From Prorocentrum cordatum (taxonomy: Eukaryota > Sar > Dinophyceae > Prorocentrales > Prorocentraceae), in the NCBI GenBank assembly GCA_963575745.1, contig CAUYUJ010014560.1, forward strand, positions 775,853-839,852: DNA of 64,000 nt. Reading direction: 5' to 3'. The position numbers and the translations under genes were made by a program. Below, in pieces: positions 22,261 to 34,779 of the stretch (the stretch's first letter is position 1; every line of letters starts with the position of its first letter). The notes beneath the pieces were generated by a model. The model did no database searches. It saw only the letters and a program-made list of their open reading frames with translations, and was not told the origin of the DNA.

Positions 22261-24898
22261 GCTGAGGCTACCCGTGGGCTGGGTCGTCCAGCAGGCGTGA
22301 GGAGAGGAGGGGAGGCAACAAGCGACAAGTGGCAGCGCTGGCGCAGGACAACCTACAGGACGGCGCGCGCGGAGACTCAGCCTCTGGGCCTGGGAAGGAG
22401 GAGGAGGAAGAACAGGAAGAGTAGGAGGAGGAAGAACAGGAAGAACAGGAAATTGAGGAGAAGGAGGAGGAGGAGGAGGAACGAGAGGGGAGGAAGGACA
22501 TAGGAAAGCAAGCAGGTAAGCAAGCAAGGGGCGGTGGCGGAGGGTGGGCACGGCCGCGGGGTGTGAGCCACCAGACCCCGCCGTTAGGCGCGCGTGCGCA
22601 GGGGCGGACGGAGGTGGTCGAGCAGACCGCGCCAGAATGCATATCTGCGCCGTGCAATATTTGAGTAGCATCGGACGTAGAAAAATCAAATCGACTCGGA
22701 CCGAGGACAATATCGCATCGCTGGAGGTCCCTAGAGATAGGAGAAATATCCCAAACGCCCAGAACCAACCTTCCTCCTCGTCAAACATTGATCATCTATC
22801 CTCGAACCCAGCAACCAAATGCGCTGAGAACGGGTCCCTGGACCCCGCCCGGGGGCCATCCTGACAAAGTGTTCGAACTGCGTCCAGCCGTGACGACGGA
22901 GAAGTATCCCGAAGACCAGAAGAGCCGGGAATACCGCCCCCCTCGTCGATACCGAAATGGATCGGCCGAGTTGCACACGACCGACCACGGGCCTCATCCT
23001 CGGACTGCGGCTGCGGTGCCTCTCGGGGTGGACGGAGGTCAGCGGACGAAGGGGAGCTTAACAGAAAGCATTCCGCTGCGAGGGGCGCAGGCCCAGCCGC
23101 CTTGATACTGCAGGCCACCAAGGTGGAGAAGTTAACCCTACACTTTGCTTTGTCCTCTGTGAGTGGGGGCTGGCATGCCAGCTCCGAAGGCAGCTGGCCT
23201 CTGGCGCCGGGGGCAAAAAACAAAGAGCAGGTCTAGGCTCGAAGTTCGAGCCTGCTCCTGCCCCTCCCCTCACCACCCCTCCTCCCTCAGGGGAGCCTTC
23301 GCCGCCCCCGAGGAAGGGGGGGGAAGTAGAGAGGAAGGGAGGAATGAGGAGGAAGGAGTCGGGAGAAGTGGGAAGGGAAGGGAGGAAGGAGGAGGAGGAG
23401 GAGGAGGCGGAGGACGGGAGGAGGAGGAGTAGGAGGAGGCGGAGAAAGCAAGGAAACTGAACGGATGAAGGGATGCGGAAGGGCGGAGGCAAGGAGGCAC
23501 CGAGGAGGAGGAGGAGGAGGAGGAGGCGCCCTCCTTCTGATCTCTGCACCCTCTTCTGGGAGATGAAAACTATACCACCACAGACACCACCACTCCCCGA
23601 ACCTAAACGGCGCGCTCCGACAAGGATCTCGAAGCGTATGCGGCCGTGGTGTGGAAGGGCCCCCCCGTGGAGGTCCAGAGAGGCGAAAGCGGGGAAGGGC
23701 GCGGCGGCATCAGTCTCTTCACCATGTTCGGAACGAGTCCTGAGGGGAACGGGTCCTGGACCCAACCTCTCCTCCAGAATCGCCGTCTGGCCTCCCGGTG
23801 GCCCCTGGAGGGCCCAGGGAGGCGACAGTCTGCTCCCCACCTCTAGCTGAGTCATCCTGCGCGGCGCTTCTCGCCCGCCCGCCGACGGCCTCGGCGGCAA
23901 GCTCGCCGAGCTGGCCGCGGTGCCGCCTCGGCAGGCCCATGGCGGGCGCGCGGGGGCGCTGCCCGCACGCGCTCGCGGGCGCCAGCCGAGCTCTCGGAGC
24001 GGCGGAGCGGAGCGGGGGGGGCGGGAACGGGGGGGCTTCGGGTGCGACGCAGAGGGGGGCCAGGAAGAGGGGGATTGGCGCATCATGGCCCGAGGCATGT
24101 GCGCGGGAACGGTGGGGGGCCAGGAGACGTCTCGAAACGGGGCCATGCAATCTGGGAGATTTCATGGCCCTGGCCATGTCCACACACACACACACAGACA
24201 TGAAAACTGCCGGCCAACGCCGACCGTGTACCACGGCGGACGAGAGGGGGGAGTAGCAAACGGAGGGGGGTGAGGGAATCAGCTGCGTGCAACTGGATTT
24301 CCTGGCGTTGGGGAGGCACCCAAGCAACGAGAAATACGGCGGCGGGGCCGAAACCAACTGGACGCAGCAAATTCCCTACCCGGCCCCTTCTCCAATCCCC
24401 TCCCCCAGGGTCCGACCCTAAGGGAACGGGGGACTGTTGGACGACGCCAACCGCGTACCAGACCAGCTCGATACACGACCCCGCCCATGCCAGCACGCGC
24501 GAGAGCACGCATCGAGCTGGCCTGGTACATTATCAGCGTCGTCAAAGACAGGGCGGGGGGAGGGTGAGGACGAGGAGGGGGGCTGGGGGATGAGGGCGGA
24601 GGACGGGGAGGGGGGACAAGGGGGAGGAGAGGGAGCGGAGCGAGGAGGGGGGGATGGAAAGGGAGGGAGAATGGAGGGCGGAGGAGGAGAGACGGCGGAG
24701 TGAGAAGAAGGGGGACGAGGGAGGGCGGAGGGAGCAAGGGAGGGATGGGAGAGAGGAGCTTCTGCTTGCCGTGGGGCTCAGCGATGTGGCTTTGGCAAGA
24801 AAGAGAGACGGAGAGAGGAGGGAGGGTGAGATGGCAGAGAAAAGGAGGAGGAAGAAGGGAGGGAGGGAGAGAGGAAAATAATGCTACAGACTCCATAA
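22261..24898. other. Purine/pyrimidine-rich stretch without supported genes
   Basis: GGA/GAG-rich blocks lie at about 22,390-22,500, 23,290-23,530 and 24,540-24,880, with a short (CA)n at about 24,180. Several long open frames exist, but their translations are low-complexity Pro/Ser or Gly/Glu sequence, and none shows a domain. Confidence 0.5.
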
Positions 24899-25528
24899 GC
24901 AGATTCTAATGAATGGGAACGTGACGATGAGGACTACCCAGGATGGGGAGAGGAGGAGAACCGAACCAGCGTCCTGAGCACTCATGTTAAGGATCAAGTA
25001 TTCTCCAGAACACTGTCGCGAGCGGCAGTCTGGAAAAACATCTGCCATAAGGCCCTTCTACATCCAACCATCCACCGTCCTGTTCTCTCCTCTCCTGCTC
25101 CTTCTCACCTCCCCCTTGGGAACGACACTACAAAAGGACTCAACGATTTCGTGCAAAACGGAAAAACTTCCATGGCGAGAACCTGCATCGTCAACCCCTC
25201 AACCACAATGAAGGATACAGTGAGCACTGGCGAGCCGATTCCGAACAGCGCATGTACAATATGCGATGTGCAGTCTGGTGTGGCCAGTAATGTGGTGAAC
25301 GTCCGATGTGCGTCTACTGCACGGTCGACCTCGATTGGCATTTTGCAAACCAACATGGCCACAAGACCGTCGGTCAAGAGCCTAGGTTCCTTCGCCCAGG
25401 GCCCAAGGGTCCATGGCGATACTCGAACCGAAGAGCATTCAACAACGGAGAACCACATCGCGAAGAACGTTTGGGTCCTTTTTTGGTCCTCGCACCGGCA
25501 AAACCAAGCCACCGGCGGTTGCGGATAA
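24899..25528 (+). pseudogene. Open frame of 209 codons, unknown, no start
   Basis: After a TAA just before 24,899 a frame stays open to the stop at 25,526-25,528. It begins ADSNEWERDDEDYPGWGEEE and has mixed, non-repetitive composition, including a possible Cys cluster (ACTICDV near 25,250). No ATG lies near its start; the first is in VQNGKTSMARTC at 25,172. A competing frame at 25,306-25,600 also looks protein-like (CVYCTVDLDWHFANQ), so a frameshift inside the segment is possible. It could be an exon, a retroelement ORF1 fragment, or chance. I do not recognise a family. Confidence 0.3.
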
Positions 25529-25609
25529 GTGAGAACGATGGGCCCCCCCTGGCACAAGATGGCTTCCCAATTAAACTACTACCAATGACAAGCAACCCGC
25601 CGCAGACGC

Positions 25610-25735
25610 GACAGGGTGTGCCGGCCGCGAGGCGGGTCGTCGGCGGGCCTGCGGGTCGCGGCGTGGGTCACTTGGCGGCCCGCAGGTGGGCCGCGGGGCG
25701 GGTCGCGGTGGTGGGTCGCAGGGTGTGACGCGCAC
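25610..25735. repeat. Short GC-rich GGGTCG repeat
   Basis: GCGGGTCG-type words repeat irregularly with GGCGGGCC variants over about 120 bp between two coding-like patches. Confidence 0.5.
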
Positions 25736-25739
25736 CTCA

Positions 25740-26403
25740 ACCACGCAACCCGAGAACGGAGTAAGACCGCTCGGCCCCACCATCCTGACGAGGCGCAATT
25801 GTACTCGCCTAGTCGGGAAAGCTTATCAGAAGCAGCTGGCTACCATGCTCAAGGCGAGTCCGTTCAGAGACCACCTGGCCACAACAGTCCTACTAAGGAC
25901 CAACGTGGTCTGTTGACCTTCCTGTGCCCAAAAAATGACAATAACGAGGGGTACCGGATAAGTTGGCAACCCCGCATGGCAACCATCGGCCAAGACAATT
26001 CCTCACTGGCGAGGCGTGGGGAGCCAGGGACTGCTACTTATCAAAGGCAAAACCGACACCAAAGGACAGCGAGCCAACGGCGGCGGGCGAGGCGTCCAGC
26101 GACAGCGGGCAGGACTGGGACAAATGGGGGCAGCAGCTGGCCAAAAGAATCCACAACTTCAACACAGAGTGGACGGGGCGGACGCAGCAAGGAACAGATG
26201 CGAGTCAACCAGGTTACCACAGAGAATTCTCAACGTCCAAACAAGGTGAGGCGGAAATGAAATTCAAACGCGTTCCCGTTTCTGGACCGCTGGGATTCTG
26301 GGCCGCGGGGGTTCCGTTTATGCGCGCGTGGCGCACGAAAACGCCTGGAGCAGGGCAGTCCGTAAGGGGGACGTCGTCAATACAGGAGTCAGTGCCAGAC
26401 TAG
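25740..26403 (+). pseudogene. Coding-like patch, unknown family
   Basis: Two overlapping frames both give protein-like sequence. One reads through NDNNEGYRISWQPRMATIGQ near 25,940. The other, from the ATG at 25,963 to the stop at 26,401-26,403, includes GQDWDKWGQQLAKRIHNFN. Composition is less GC-extreme than the flanks. This suggests a decayed coding region with a frameshift near 26,000. No domain is recognised. Confidence 0.3.
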
Positions 26404-26599
26404 CAAATGCGCCTCCCCCCGCCTCGCCCAACCCATGCCCCAAGTCTATATGAATCCTATAGCTCCTGCGGGCAGGAGTGCATGTGCCGTCAAATTCGAA
26501 TGCCCGCGGCACCAACGCTATCACGACGATGCCCAGACCGCCTGCGGTGCATGCGCACCTGCAGGCAAGCTTGTTTCACATTGGATGCGCCTGCTGTGA

Positions 26600-27685
<1,086 letters not shown>

Positions 27686-27776
27686 AACCGCGGGTGGCAG
27701 ACACCCTCTTTCCATGTTGTCCACTTGTCACATACACACACACACGCCTTTTGTCGCCGAGAGGAGGTCCAGGGAC

Positions 27777-28499
27777 ATGGCGGCGGCCGCCGGCGGCGCT
27801 GCGGACGCAGGAGCACGTGAACTTGTGGCTTGGAGTAATTCTGTGGCAACACCGGAGCGGGCACGCGCTGCTGCCACCGTGGCCAACGTCGAGAGCGCCG
27901 GGGTAACCCCGCGTGCTCTCGACGTGGGCGTCGCGGCGAGCGCAGCGGCCGATGTGACCACGCGCGGCGCCGAGGGCCAGCCCGCACGGCGGCGTCGTCG
28001 CACAAAGGGAGGCAAAACCACCCGTTGGTGCGTCAGTGTTCAGCCTGCCCGCGGAAATCAGGCCCACTGCTCGCGTTGCCTGGCGGGGTTCGACGCAGAG
28101 GAATAGCGAGTCGCGGCAGCTGTCACCCGTCCCGTGGGCTCAACGTCCCACACGGGCAACGAGCGGCTCCACCTAGCATGTGTGGATGGCGCACTGCCCC
28201 CAGCTTCGGGCATTGATGCATGTGCACAATTTGCGGAGGGCAAGCGCGAGGACCTCGAGGCCGCCCTCGAGGCATGCGCAAGCCCGACCCCCCCAATACA
28301 GGAGTCCGCGGCGGACCAGGCTCCACAGGAGGGCGGGGCGGGAGGGGGGTCCAGGGAAACCCCGAGGCCCCCCCCGCCCTCCCCCTGGCGGTGGCCCCAC
28401 ACGCCTGCGGCCCGAGGAAGCCTGAAGCTGACCAGCCGCCCCCCGCGGCTATCCTACAGCCCCCTCTGGAAGCGCGCCCGGGGGGCCTGCTTAAGATGA
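27777..28499 (+). pseudogene. LINE-2 N-terminal zinc-finger-like region with one TAG
   Basis: From ATG 27,777 an Ala/Arg-rich leader (ending PARRRRRTKGGKTTRW) precedes a C-x2-C pair (HCSRC, 28,065-28,079). A TAG at 28,104-28,106 follows, and the same frame then continues with RVAAAVTRPVGST and LHLACVDG, giving H-x2-C at 28,170-28,181, and on to the stop at 28,497-28,499. C-x2-C about 30 residues before H-x2-C is the spacing style of PARP-type zinc fingers, which bind broken DNA ends. The match is by pattern only. Without the TAG this would be one frame of 240 codons, so the stop looks like the only break here. Confidence 0.5.
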
Positions 28500-29253
28500 G
28501 GGGGAGGATGACGGGCAATACGATGACTACCTCAATTAAAACCTGAGCGCGAAAAATGCTTACCACGAGATCGGGCTCGCGAACCTGGAGTGGTGGGATA
28601 CTGTGAGCTGGGAACACATCTTGCTCCAGGGGGCCCCACGACGGCCATGATCCGTGACCGCGTGGTTGCAGCGGTCAGCCACGCGTGCGCTGAGCCCTGG
28701 AGCAGGCTCACGCGAGCTGGGACGGCATGCCGCCAGCCACGCCAGAACGCCTCTTGGAGGTGCTCGTAGCGCTGGACGGCCTCCTCTCCAGTGGAGGCTC
28801 GGCGCCTGCGCCGAGAACGCACGCGAGCGGCTCCAGGAACGCCTGCGATGGATTCTTGCAGGCCAATGGGGCTCTGCCCGGCTGCCCATGGAAGACCAGA
28901 CGCGCCAGGGCCCTGCGACAGGCCGTGGTCGAGAGGACAAGCTTGAAGCCCGAGTGCGCCGAGTCACAGAGCTTGCGCGGGCAGGAGAAATGCCCCGAGC
29001 TGCGGCGGCAGTCTGGCCGCAGGGTGACATGGCAGACGCAGCGGCGGCGGTCCGTAAGTTTCGCGCCACGCAGATGCCTGACCCGCCCCAGCCTGTCGCC
29101 GGGGGCCCCCCGCCAGGCGCCGGGGCAGCCCCGCGCACGCCTGGTGGGAGGGGCCCCCCAGGGGAGGGGGATGTGGCCATGGCCCGCGCGGAAGGCGGCG
29201 AGGTCCGCCTCGCGCCTGGAGAGCAACCAGGGGCCGCCGAACTGCGCCGCTAG
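28500..29253 (+). pseudogene. LINE-2 middle region, decayed
   Basis: Protein-like pieces occur in alternating frames: DEGEDDGQYDDYLN then LANLEWWDTVSWEHILLQGA (about 28,500-28,640), MIRDRVVAAVSHACAEPW (28,648 onward), and REDKLEARVRRVTELARAGE (about 28,935-29,000). The last resembles the helical lead-in that precedes the RT fingers in related elements. At least two frame changes are needed to read it through. Confidence 0.5.
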
Positions 29254-31030
29254 GTGGCCGCGCACTTGAAGAGCCAGTTTGGGCGCTACCCCAGGCGAGG
29301 CGGCACGGGGCCAGGAGGCGGACGCCGCGAGCACTGGGCCCCCCTCAACACGGATGAGGAGGGAGCTGTAGCACTAGCTGACACGCTCGCTCGGCTCGCC
29401 ACTGGCAACCTCCCCCAAGGTGCTCTCGCAGCTCTTGTCGCCGCCCGCCTGGCGGGCATCCCGAAAGCCACTCCTGGGGGCGCGCGCGCCCTGGGCTGCG
29501 GGAGTGCTACCAGGCGAATGGCGGGGCGCAGTGCGGCCAAGATCTTCCATGCGGACATGCGCGCAGCAGTGGGGGGCAAGCAGTTCGGCCTCGCCAGGAA
29601 CGGGTGCGGTGCGATGCGCCGTCGCCTGTGTACGATGGCCACCGCCCAACCTGGCCGCTGGGTCGCGGCGGTGGATCTGGGGGGCGCCTTCAGCAACGTC
29701 CCTCTGGCTGAGGCCTGGCTGAGGCCTGGCTGAGGCCTGGCTGCAGAACTGCGCCGGCCACGTGGCGGGAGGTGGGGCGCAACCAGCCCAGTTGGCCGCC
29801 CGGATCCGTGGGCGCGACCAGGGGTGCCCCATGGGCCCTGGCTTCTACACGGTTGGCACCGCAGACGACCTGTGCCCGGGTAGGGCCACAGTGCGGACCG
29901 TGGATCCGCAGGGAGACTGCATGGCGTACCTGGATGATACGTACTTCGTGGGCTCGGTGGACGCGGTATACCACAGTCTGGAGGCCTGGCAGGCGCGCGT
30001 CGAGACCCATGGCATGAAGCTGAAGATGTCTAAGACGCAGATCTGGTTCCCAAATCCCCACGCGGCACTACCGCCCCAGTGCGCCCACTATGGCCAGTAC
30101 CGCGCAGACAAGCTCAAGGCGGCAGGCTCGACGCTAGCCTATGCTGACCATGACGCGGGCGAAGACTGGCGGGGCGCCCCTCTCACGGACTTCGCGACGC
30201 CGGAGGGCCTCGCCGAAGAGACGGCGGCCGTCGGTGCCGGGGCAGCGCCGGGGGCCGATGCGCCGCCGTCGCGCGGCAAGGCGTTCCTAGCCAACCAGGA
30301 CCGCTACTTCCGTGTGCTGCTCATGCTCCACAAGCATGGGCTGTGTGCCTTTGACGCTTTCCAGCTAAGGCGGATCTGGTCACGGGGGGCCTGCGTCCAC
30401 ATGCAGCGCTCGCTGCCACTCGCAGAGGCTTGGGCCAACCGCGTGGATGACGGCGTGGTCGCCTTATTCTGTGGGCTGCTAGGCGTAGCTACGGCCCCGC
30501 GGGCCCAAGTCTTCATGAAGGTCAACGAAGGCGGGTTCGGCTTTGGGGGCGCGGAGGCACGCGGGCCGGCGGCCCTCTTGGCCTTCGGGGAGTCAGGCAT
30601 CCACGCAGCAGCCGCAGAGCTGCAGGAAACGACGGCGGTAGGCCTTTGGCGCCGCTGGCCAGGCTGTAGACGAACTCCCCCGACGGCCGAGGCCGCGCAG
30701 GCTCGCCCGACTGGAAGACGCGCACCCCGGGCGGATCGGCGGCAATGGGGCTCCTGGAGGGCCGGGCTGGCACCGACCAGGAGACGCGCGCTGGAAGGGC
30801 GCGTGGCCACATCACTACAAACTACCTCAGTACATTGCCCCCGGTGGCGGCAGCGGCGGCACATGGTGCTGCCGGCCCCTCTGCGAGCGCAGCCAAGCGG
30901 CGCGTGCGCGTGCCCCTGCTGCCGGCTTCGGGCACGCGCAAGAACGCGCGGGCTGCGCCTGCCCGGGCGCTGGCGCAGGCGGGCCCAGTCTGCGGGCACG
31001 ATGTGGATGTCCACTGTGCGCGCGCACTGA
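29254..31030 (+). pseudogene. LINE-2 reverse transcriptase, split by an 11-bp triplication
   Basis: The first part (29,254-29,733) carries TGPGGGRREHW, the finger motif ARALGCGSATRRMAGR, and motif A VAAVDLGGAFSNV (29,665-29,703). Three copies of CTGAGGCCTGG at 29,708-29,740 then shift the frame. The second part carries motif B GCPMGP (29,821-29,838), motif C AYLDD with catalytic Asp pair (29,924-29,938), and a C-terminal NEGGFGFGGAEARGP. The two extra 11-bp units add 22 nt, which accounts exactly for the +1 frame difference. A second frame drift occurs after about 30,650. The RT would copy element RNA. This class (GCxMGP, YLDD) is unlike the LINE-1 RT here. Confidence 0.75.
29708..29740 (+). 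repeat. CTGAGGCCTGG x3 inside the RT
   Basis: Three perfect adjacent copies of an 11-bp unit. Removing two restores a single reading frame across the RT, so this is likely a slippage event after insertion. Confidence 0.9.
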
Positions 31031-31332
31031 GCTGCCCCAGGGTCGGTAGCCCGGTGCGGCGCCAATGCCGCGCGCGACGCCGCGGCGCCCTGGCTGCGCG
31101 AGACGGGGCACCATGCGCAGGTGGAGCAAGTCATCCAGGAGTGGCACGCGGAAGCGGACGGCGCGGCGACAATGGGCGGCGTGTACCATCGCGGCCTGCG
31201 CGGACGCGCAGCCCGGTGGACTCCGCGGCGGTCGCAAAGTCTGGCAAGCCCCATGAAGCGGTCCTCCAGCGCAGGGAGAAAGTGAAGCGTCGCAGATACC
31301 CAGTCCGGGGACTCGTGCCTAACGAGCGCTGA
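31031..31332 (+). pseudogene. LINE-2 C-terminal remnant
   Basis: Frames overlap: one reads ETGHHAQVEQVIQEWHAEAD around 31,105-31,165, and another ends REKVKRRRYPVRGLVPNER at a stop at 31,330. A Cys-containing stretch (CACPCC) lies just before, near 30,910. In related elements this position holds a zinc motif and sometimes a restriction-like endonuclease. I cannot see the catalytic residues of the latter. Confidence 0.4.
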
Positions 31333-32066
31333 GGCTGAGACCTGGCTGAGGCGCGCGATCGGCGAGCTTCCTGAAGGGGGGGGCGCCGCGCCGCCAGGTG
31401 CTCTCTCCGCTCCTCGGTCGCCAGGGCCCTACAGGGCCAGGTGGCCGAACAACTTGCTCTCGCCACAGGGGGCGCCATGCGGGGCGCCAGGGCAGCCCCG
31501 CGTGCTCGGCATTGACTAAGTTTTGCATCCATCCCCGCTCCCCTCCCTTGCCCTCTGCGCCATCCGCCGTTGCCTCCTCCCCCCATGCGCCCTGGCCGTC
31601 TTGAGTTTGGTTCGCATGCGGCCGCGAAAACTGCCAGCGCGCCCCAGGTCTGCCAGACGTGCGATGCTGCCCACTGTAGGTCTGGCCCAGAGGCACAGCG
31701 GACCAGAGACTTGCTCAGTCAGTGTCGAGAGGCGGGAAGTGGCGACCAAGGTCGGGGTAGCCCCGAGGGTTCTGGGGCCCGCGACTGCGTGCCAGCAGAG
31801 GCGACGCTTGCCCGTGACGCGTCTGCACCCCCCTTCTCCCCCCTGCCTTCTGCGGTCGCTCTGGGCGGGGGTGGGCCCGAACTTTTCCTTTCCTCAGCCT
31901 CGCCCTGTTCCAGGACGTGCCGAATCAATTTCTGCAGTTATGCCCCTTAGAAAAAATATTCTGGGGGATCGGCCTTCCTCTGTCTGCTTGGTGCATAGCC
32001 TTTCTCGCCCCCCTCATCTCATCCCCATCTGTTCCCATCGCGCGGTCCACGCAGCTCTGCGACGCC
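31333..32066. other. Spacer between LINE-2 and the next gene-like region
   Basis: No clear gene. A short Cys-containing stretch (VCQTCDAAHC near 31,660) could be a remnant. Otherwise this is C-rich sequence with two CTGAGGC-type words near 31,330-31,355. Confidence 0.4.
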
Positions 32067-34632
32067 ATGGCGCCGAAGCTCTCGGGGCACGCGGCGGCGC
32101 CCTGGCCAGCGACTACTCGCCCCGCCTCAGCGAGCCGCGACCCTGCTCAGCCACGCGAGGCTCTCAGCGCCATGGTCAAAGCTAAAGCGGCAGCCGAGGC
32201 CCCACATGGCGCTCAACCCGAAGCTCCAGGGAGGCCGATGGAGCCACGGTCGAGATCGAGGCGGCAGCGGCCGCGAAGGAGGGGGCCACCGAGGGGGCAA
32301 GCCCGGGCGTCGACCCATCCAGCGCGGGCGCGCCGCCAGCCACGGAGGAAGTCGCAATGGAGGTGGGGCGCCCGATGGCGGCGGCCGAAGTACCGGGGCA
32401 GCCCCGAGCGCCTCGCCCCGACCCGAAGGTTGACCTCTCTGAGAGCGGCGCGTTCCCGAGTGACCTCACTGATATCGCGGAGGAGGAGTTCGCGGCGTTC
32501 CCTTGGGCTCAGCCCCCGCGCCCAGTGCCGCGGAGGAGCCCGATGCCGAGGGGCGGGGAGGCACGGGGGTAGCCCCCAGCGCCTGCCCGCCCAGCGGTGC
32601 GAGAGCCTCCGCCTGCAAAGCACGCCGTGGCAGCCACCCAGGCCGCGTTGAATGCGTTGCCGTGTGAAGGCCTCGCTGAGGACCAGAAGAGCAGGTTGGA
32701 TAAGCTGACGATGGCGCCCCCAGAGCCCGCAGCGATCCAGGTGAAGCTGCCGGCGCCGTGGACGGCGGCGAGACACGCAGCAATGCGCCAGGCGCAGCCC
32801 TGACCGACGGGGCAGGGCGGGGCTCCAAACGGAGCCGCCGCTGAAGCAGCGGGCGCCGACGCCCTCATGAGAGCGGGGGAGATGACGCAGGAGCACTACG
32901 AATCTATGGGCAGGGAGATCTGCATGGGAACCTATTGGGTGCGACCACAACGGCTGGGCTGGCGCCGCCGCTGCTCGGCTTTGGATGACTGGAAGGTCAT
33001 GGAGATTGAATGGGTCGAGGAGCTGTCGGCGGCCGAACTGGGCCGCTACGGACGGGCGCTGGGCGCGAACCCCAGGTGCCCTAGGCTGCGGCACGGACGG
33101 CAACGAGGGAGGCCTTCGCGCCCACTCCTGCCCCAGACGCGTGGCTAGGTACGAACGCATCGACGAGCGCCAGGCAGTCGCGAAGGCTGCGAGGACCAAC
33201 GGAGGCGCAGGTTCCATCCCGCACTCCCGGGACCGAGTGACCAACTTCCAGCAGTCCTTCAACGTGCTCAAAGAAAGCTTGGACGCGCTGGCGGGCTACG
33301 CTCTCACTGAGGACGAAGAGCTGGCCCTGCGGCGCGCCGCGAAGGGCGCGCGCATAGGCGCTGGCAAGCCCAGCGCGGGGGCGCCACCTGCCGCGGAAAA
33401 AAGTCGCAAAAGAAGTAGGGCGTTCGATGGCGCCCCCCGGCGCCTCCGCCACCAGGCGAAGACGGCGCGGCCGACTGGGGGGCGACGGCGACGCCGCCCT
33501 CCGAAGCATCGGCGGGCCACGAGACCGTGCCAGAAGACCCCAGCGGTCGCGGCGGGAAGCTGATGGAGGACGTCGCAGAGGTCCACTCCCTCATCAGCAT
33601 GGGCTAGTCCAAAAAGACGCTCAAGCGGATGGCGAGGTGCTGCGCCGCGGTGCGGCACGAGACTCTGCGGGCCTACGTGAAGGGGGCCCTCGCTGTCACT
33701 CTCGAAAAGAAGGGTGACATGATACGGGCAGTGGGCTGTGCGAAGGGCATGGGGGCCCGGTTCGAAAAGCTAAGCGCCGCGGTCGCGGATTACCGTGGGT
33801 TGCGAGCTGAAGGTAAAGGGGGGAGCTGCGTGCGCGGCCGAGGAGGGCAAGAGAGGCCTGCCGGAGGCGCGCGAACGCGCGGCCGCGCACCCGGGTAACC
33901 AGCGGGCTTTGAGGGAGGAAGCGGGCGGCGATGCAGCCGCGCAGACCGTGAGATGGCGGGCTACTCCGACCAGTTCTTCACAGACGACCAGTTCACGATG
34001 AGCATGTACTGCAAGCGCAATGCAAACAAGGCGTGGGACAACCCAGGAGGGTGCTAAGCCGTGATCCGCGCGGGCCGTCGGACACAGCTCCTCTCCCTCG
34101 AAGAAAAGGCGGGGGGCAGAAATGGCCAGCGATGGCACTTCCGCTGCGGAGCTCGATGCTCGACGACCCTCGGCGCGCGCGTCGAAACGATTGACCACGA
34201 GGCCAAACCACCGAAGGCGCGGTGCCAACATGCCAAATTCCCCGAGGAGGACATCAAGGATCTGAGAGCCCTGCTGCGCGCGGACAAACTCAAGAAGGAC
34301 GGCATCGCGGTGGCCAATCCCGCGGACGGGCTGCAACACCTTCCGCAGGTAGAGCCCCGGGCAGTGGGCACAGCGTTCAGGAACGACTCGGGTAAGAAGG
34401 ATTGGGAGGGTCATTGGGTATTGATGAACGACATGACGTGGGAGAAGATACCTGCGTTCGACTGGTGCGGCATATGCTCGCAGATAGAAGGGGGGCTCAA
34501 TGACCCTGCGTGGGCGGGCTACAGCAAGAAATCCAAGAACAGGTTGAAGCGCGACGGGCGGAGGTGCGGCCGGCGAGCGGAAGCGCGGCCGCCGCCGCCG
34601 CCGCCGCCGCTGCCGCCGTCGTCATCGTTGTA
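32067..34632 (+). pseudogene. Decayed multi-frame gene of unknown family, Cys-rich C-terminus
   Basis: A chain of protein-like segments covers 2.6 kb on the plus strand. From ATG 32,067 (MAPKLSGHAAAPWP) the frame changes near 32,240. It then runs in one phase to about 33,080 with stops at 32,570 and 32,801 (ALNALPCEGLAEDQKSRLDK; MTQEHYESMGREICMGTYWV). It then shifts to YERIDERQAVAKAARTNGG ... LTEDEELALRR, next to LMEDVAEVHSLISMG-stop-SKKTLKRM, and finally to GYSDQFFTDDQFTMSMYCKR, a TAA at 34,055, and a segment with WHFRCGARC and DWCGICSQ. It ends in poly-Pro at 34,632. The Cys pairs suggest zinc binding. Helical, charged segments dominate the rest. I do not know the family. Position next to LINE-2 on the same strand suggests a mobile-element gene, but a retroposed host gene is possible. 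Confidence 0.5.
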
Positions 34633-34779
34633 GTCGTCGCCCTCGTCGTCGTCGTCGTCGAAGAAGAAAACAGAGGACCGGAATAATCGAGGAGGGAGGA
34701 GGCCACAGAGCCGAGAATACCACTAAATCCGCAATCCCCTGGATCGGCGGCATTGGCTGGAGGCCATTACAACAGAAAA

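Larger units (their letters stand above)
27777..31332 (+). mobile_element. LINE-2: dead retroelement of a different RT class
   Basis: On the plus strand: an N-terminal zinc-finger-like region (27,777-28,499), a decayed middle (28,500-29,253), an RT (29,254 to about 30,650), and a Cys-containing C-terminal region to about 31,330. The RT motifs (AVDLGGAFSN, GCPMGP, YLDD) differ from those of LINE-1, so it is an independent lineage. A single TAG, several frame changes and an 11-bp triplication disable it. The 5' end abuts the (AGT)n array. The ends were not resolved. Confidence 0.65.

Noticed and set aside
23058-24146. Minus-strand frame of 362 codons
   Set aside because: Ser/Pro/Leu-rich throughout, passing through GGA microsatellite sequence, with no domain.
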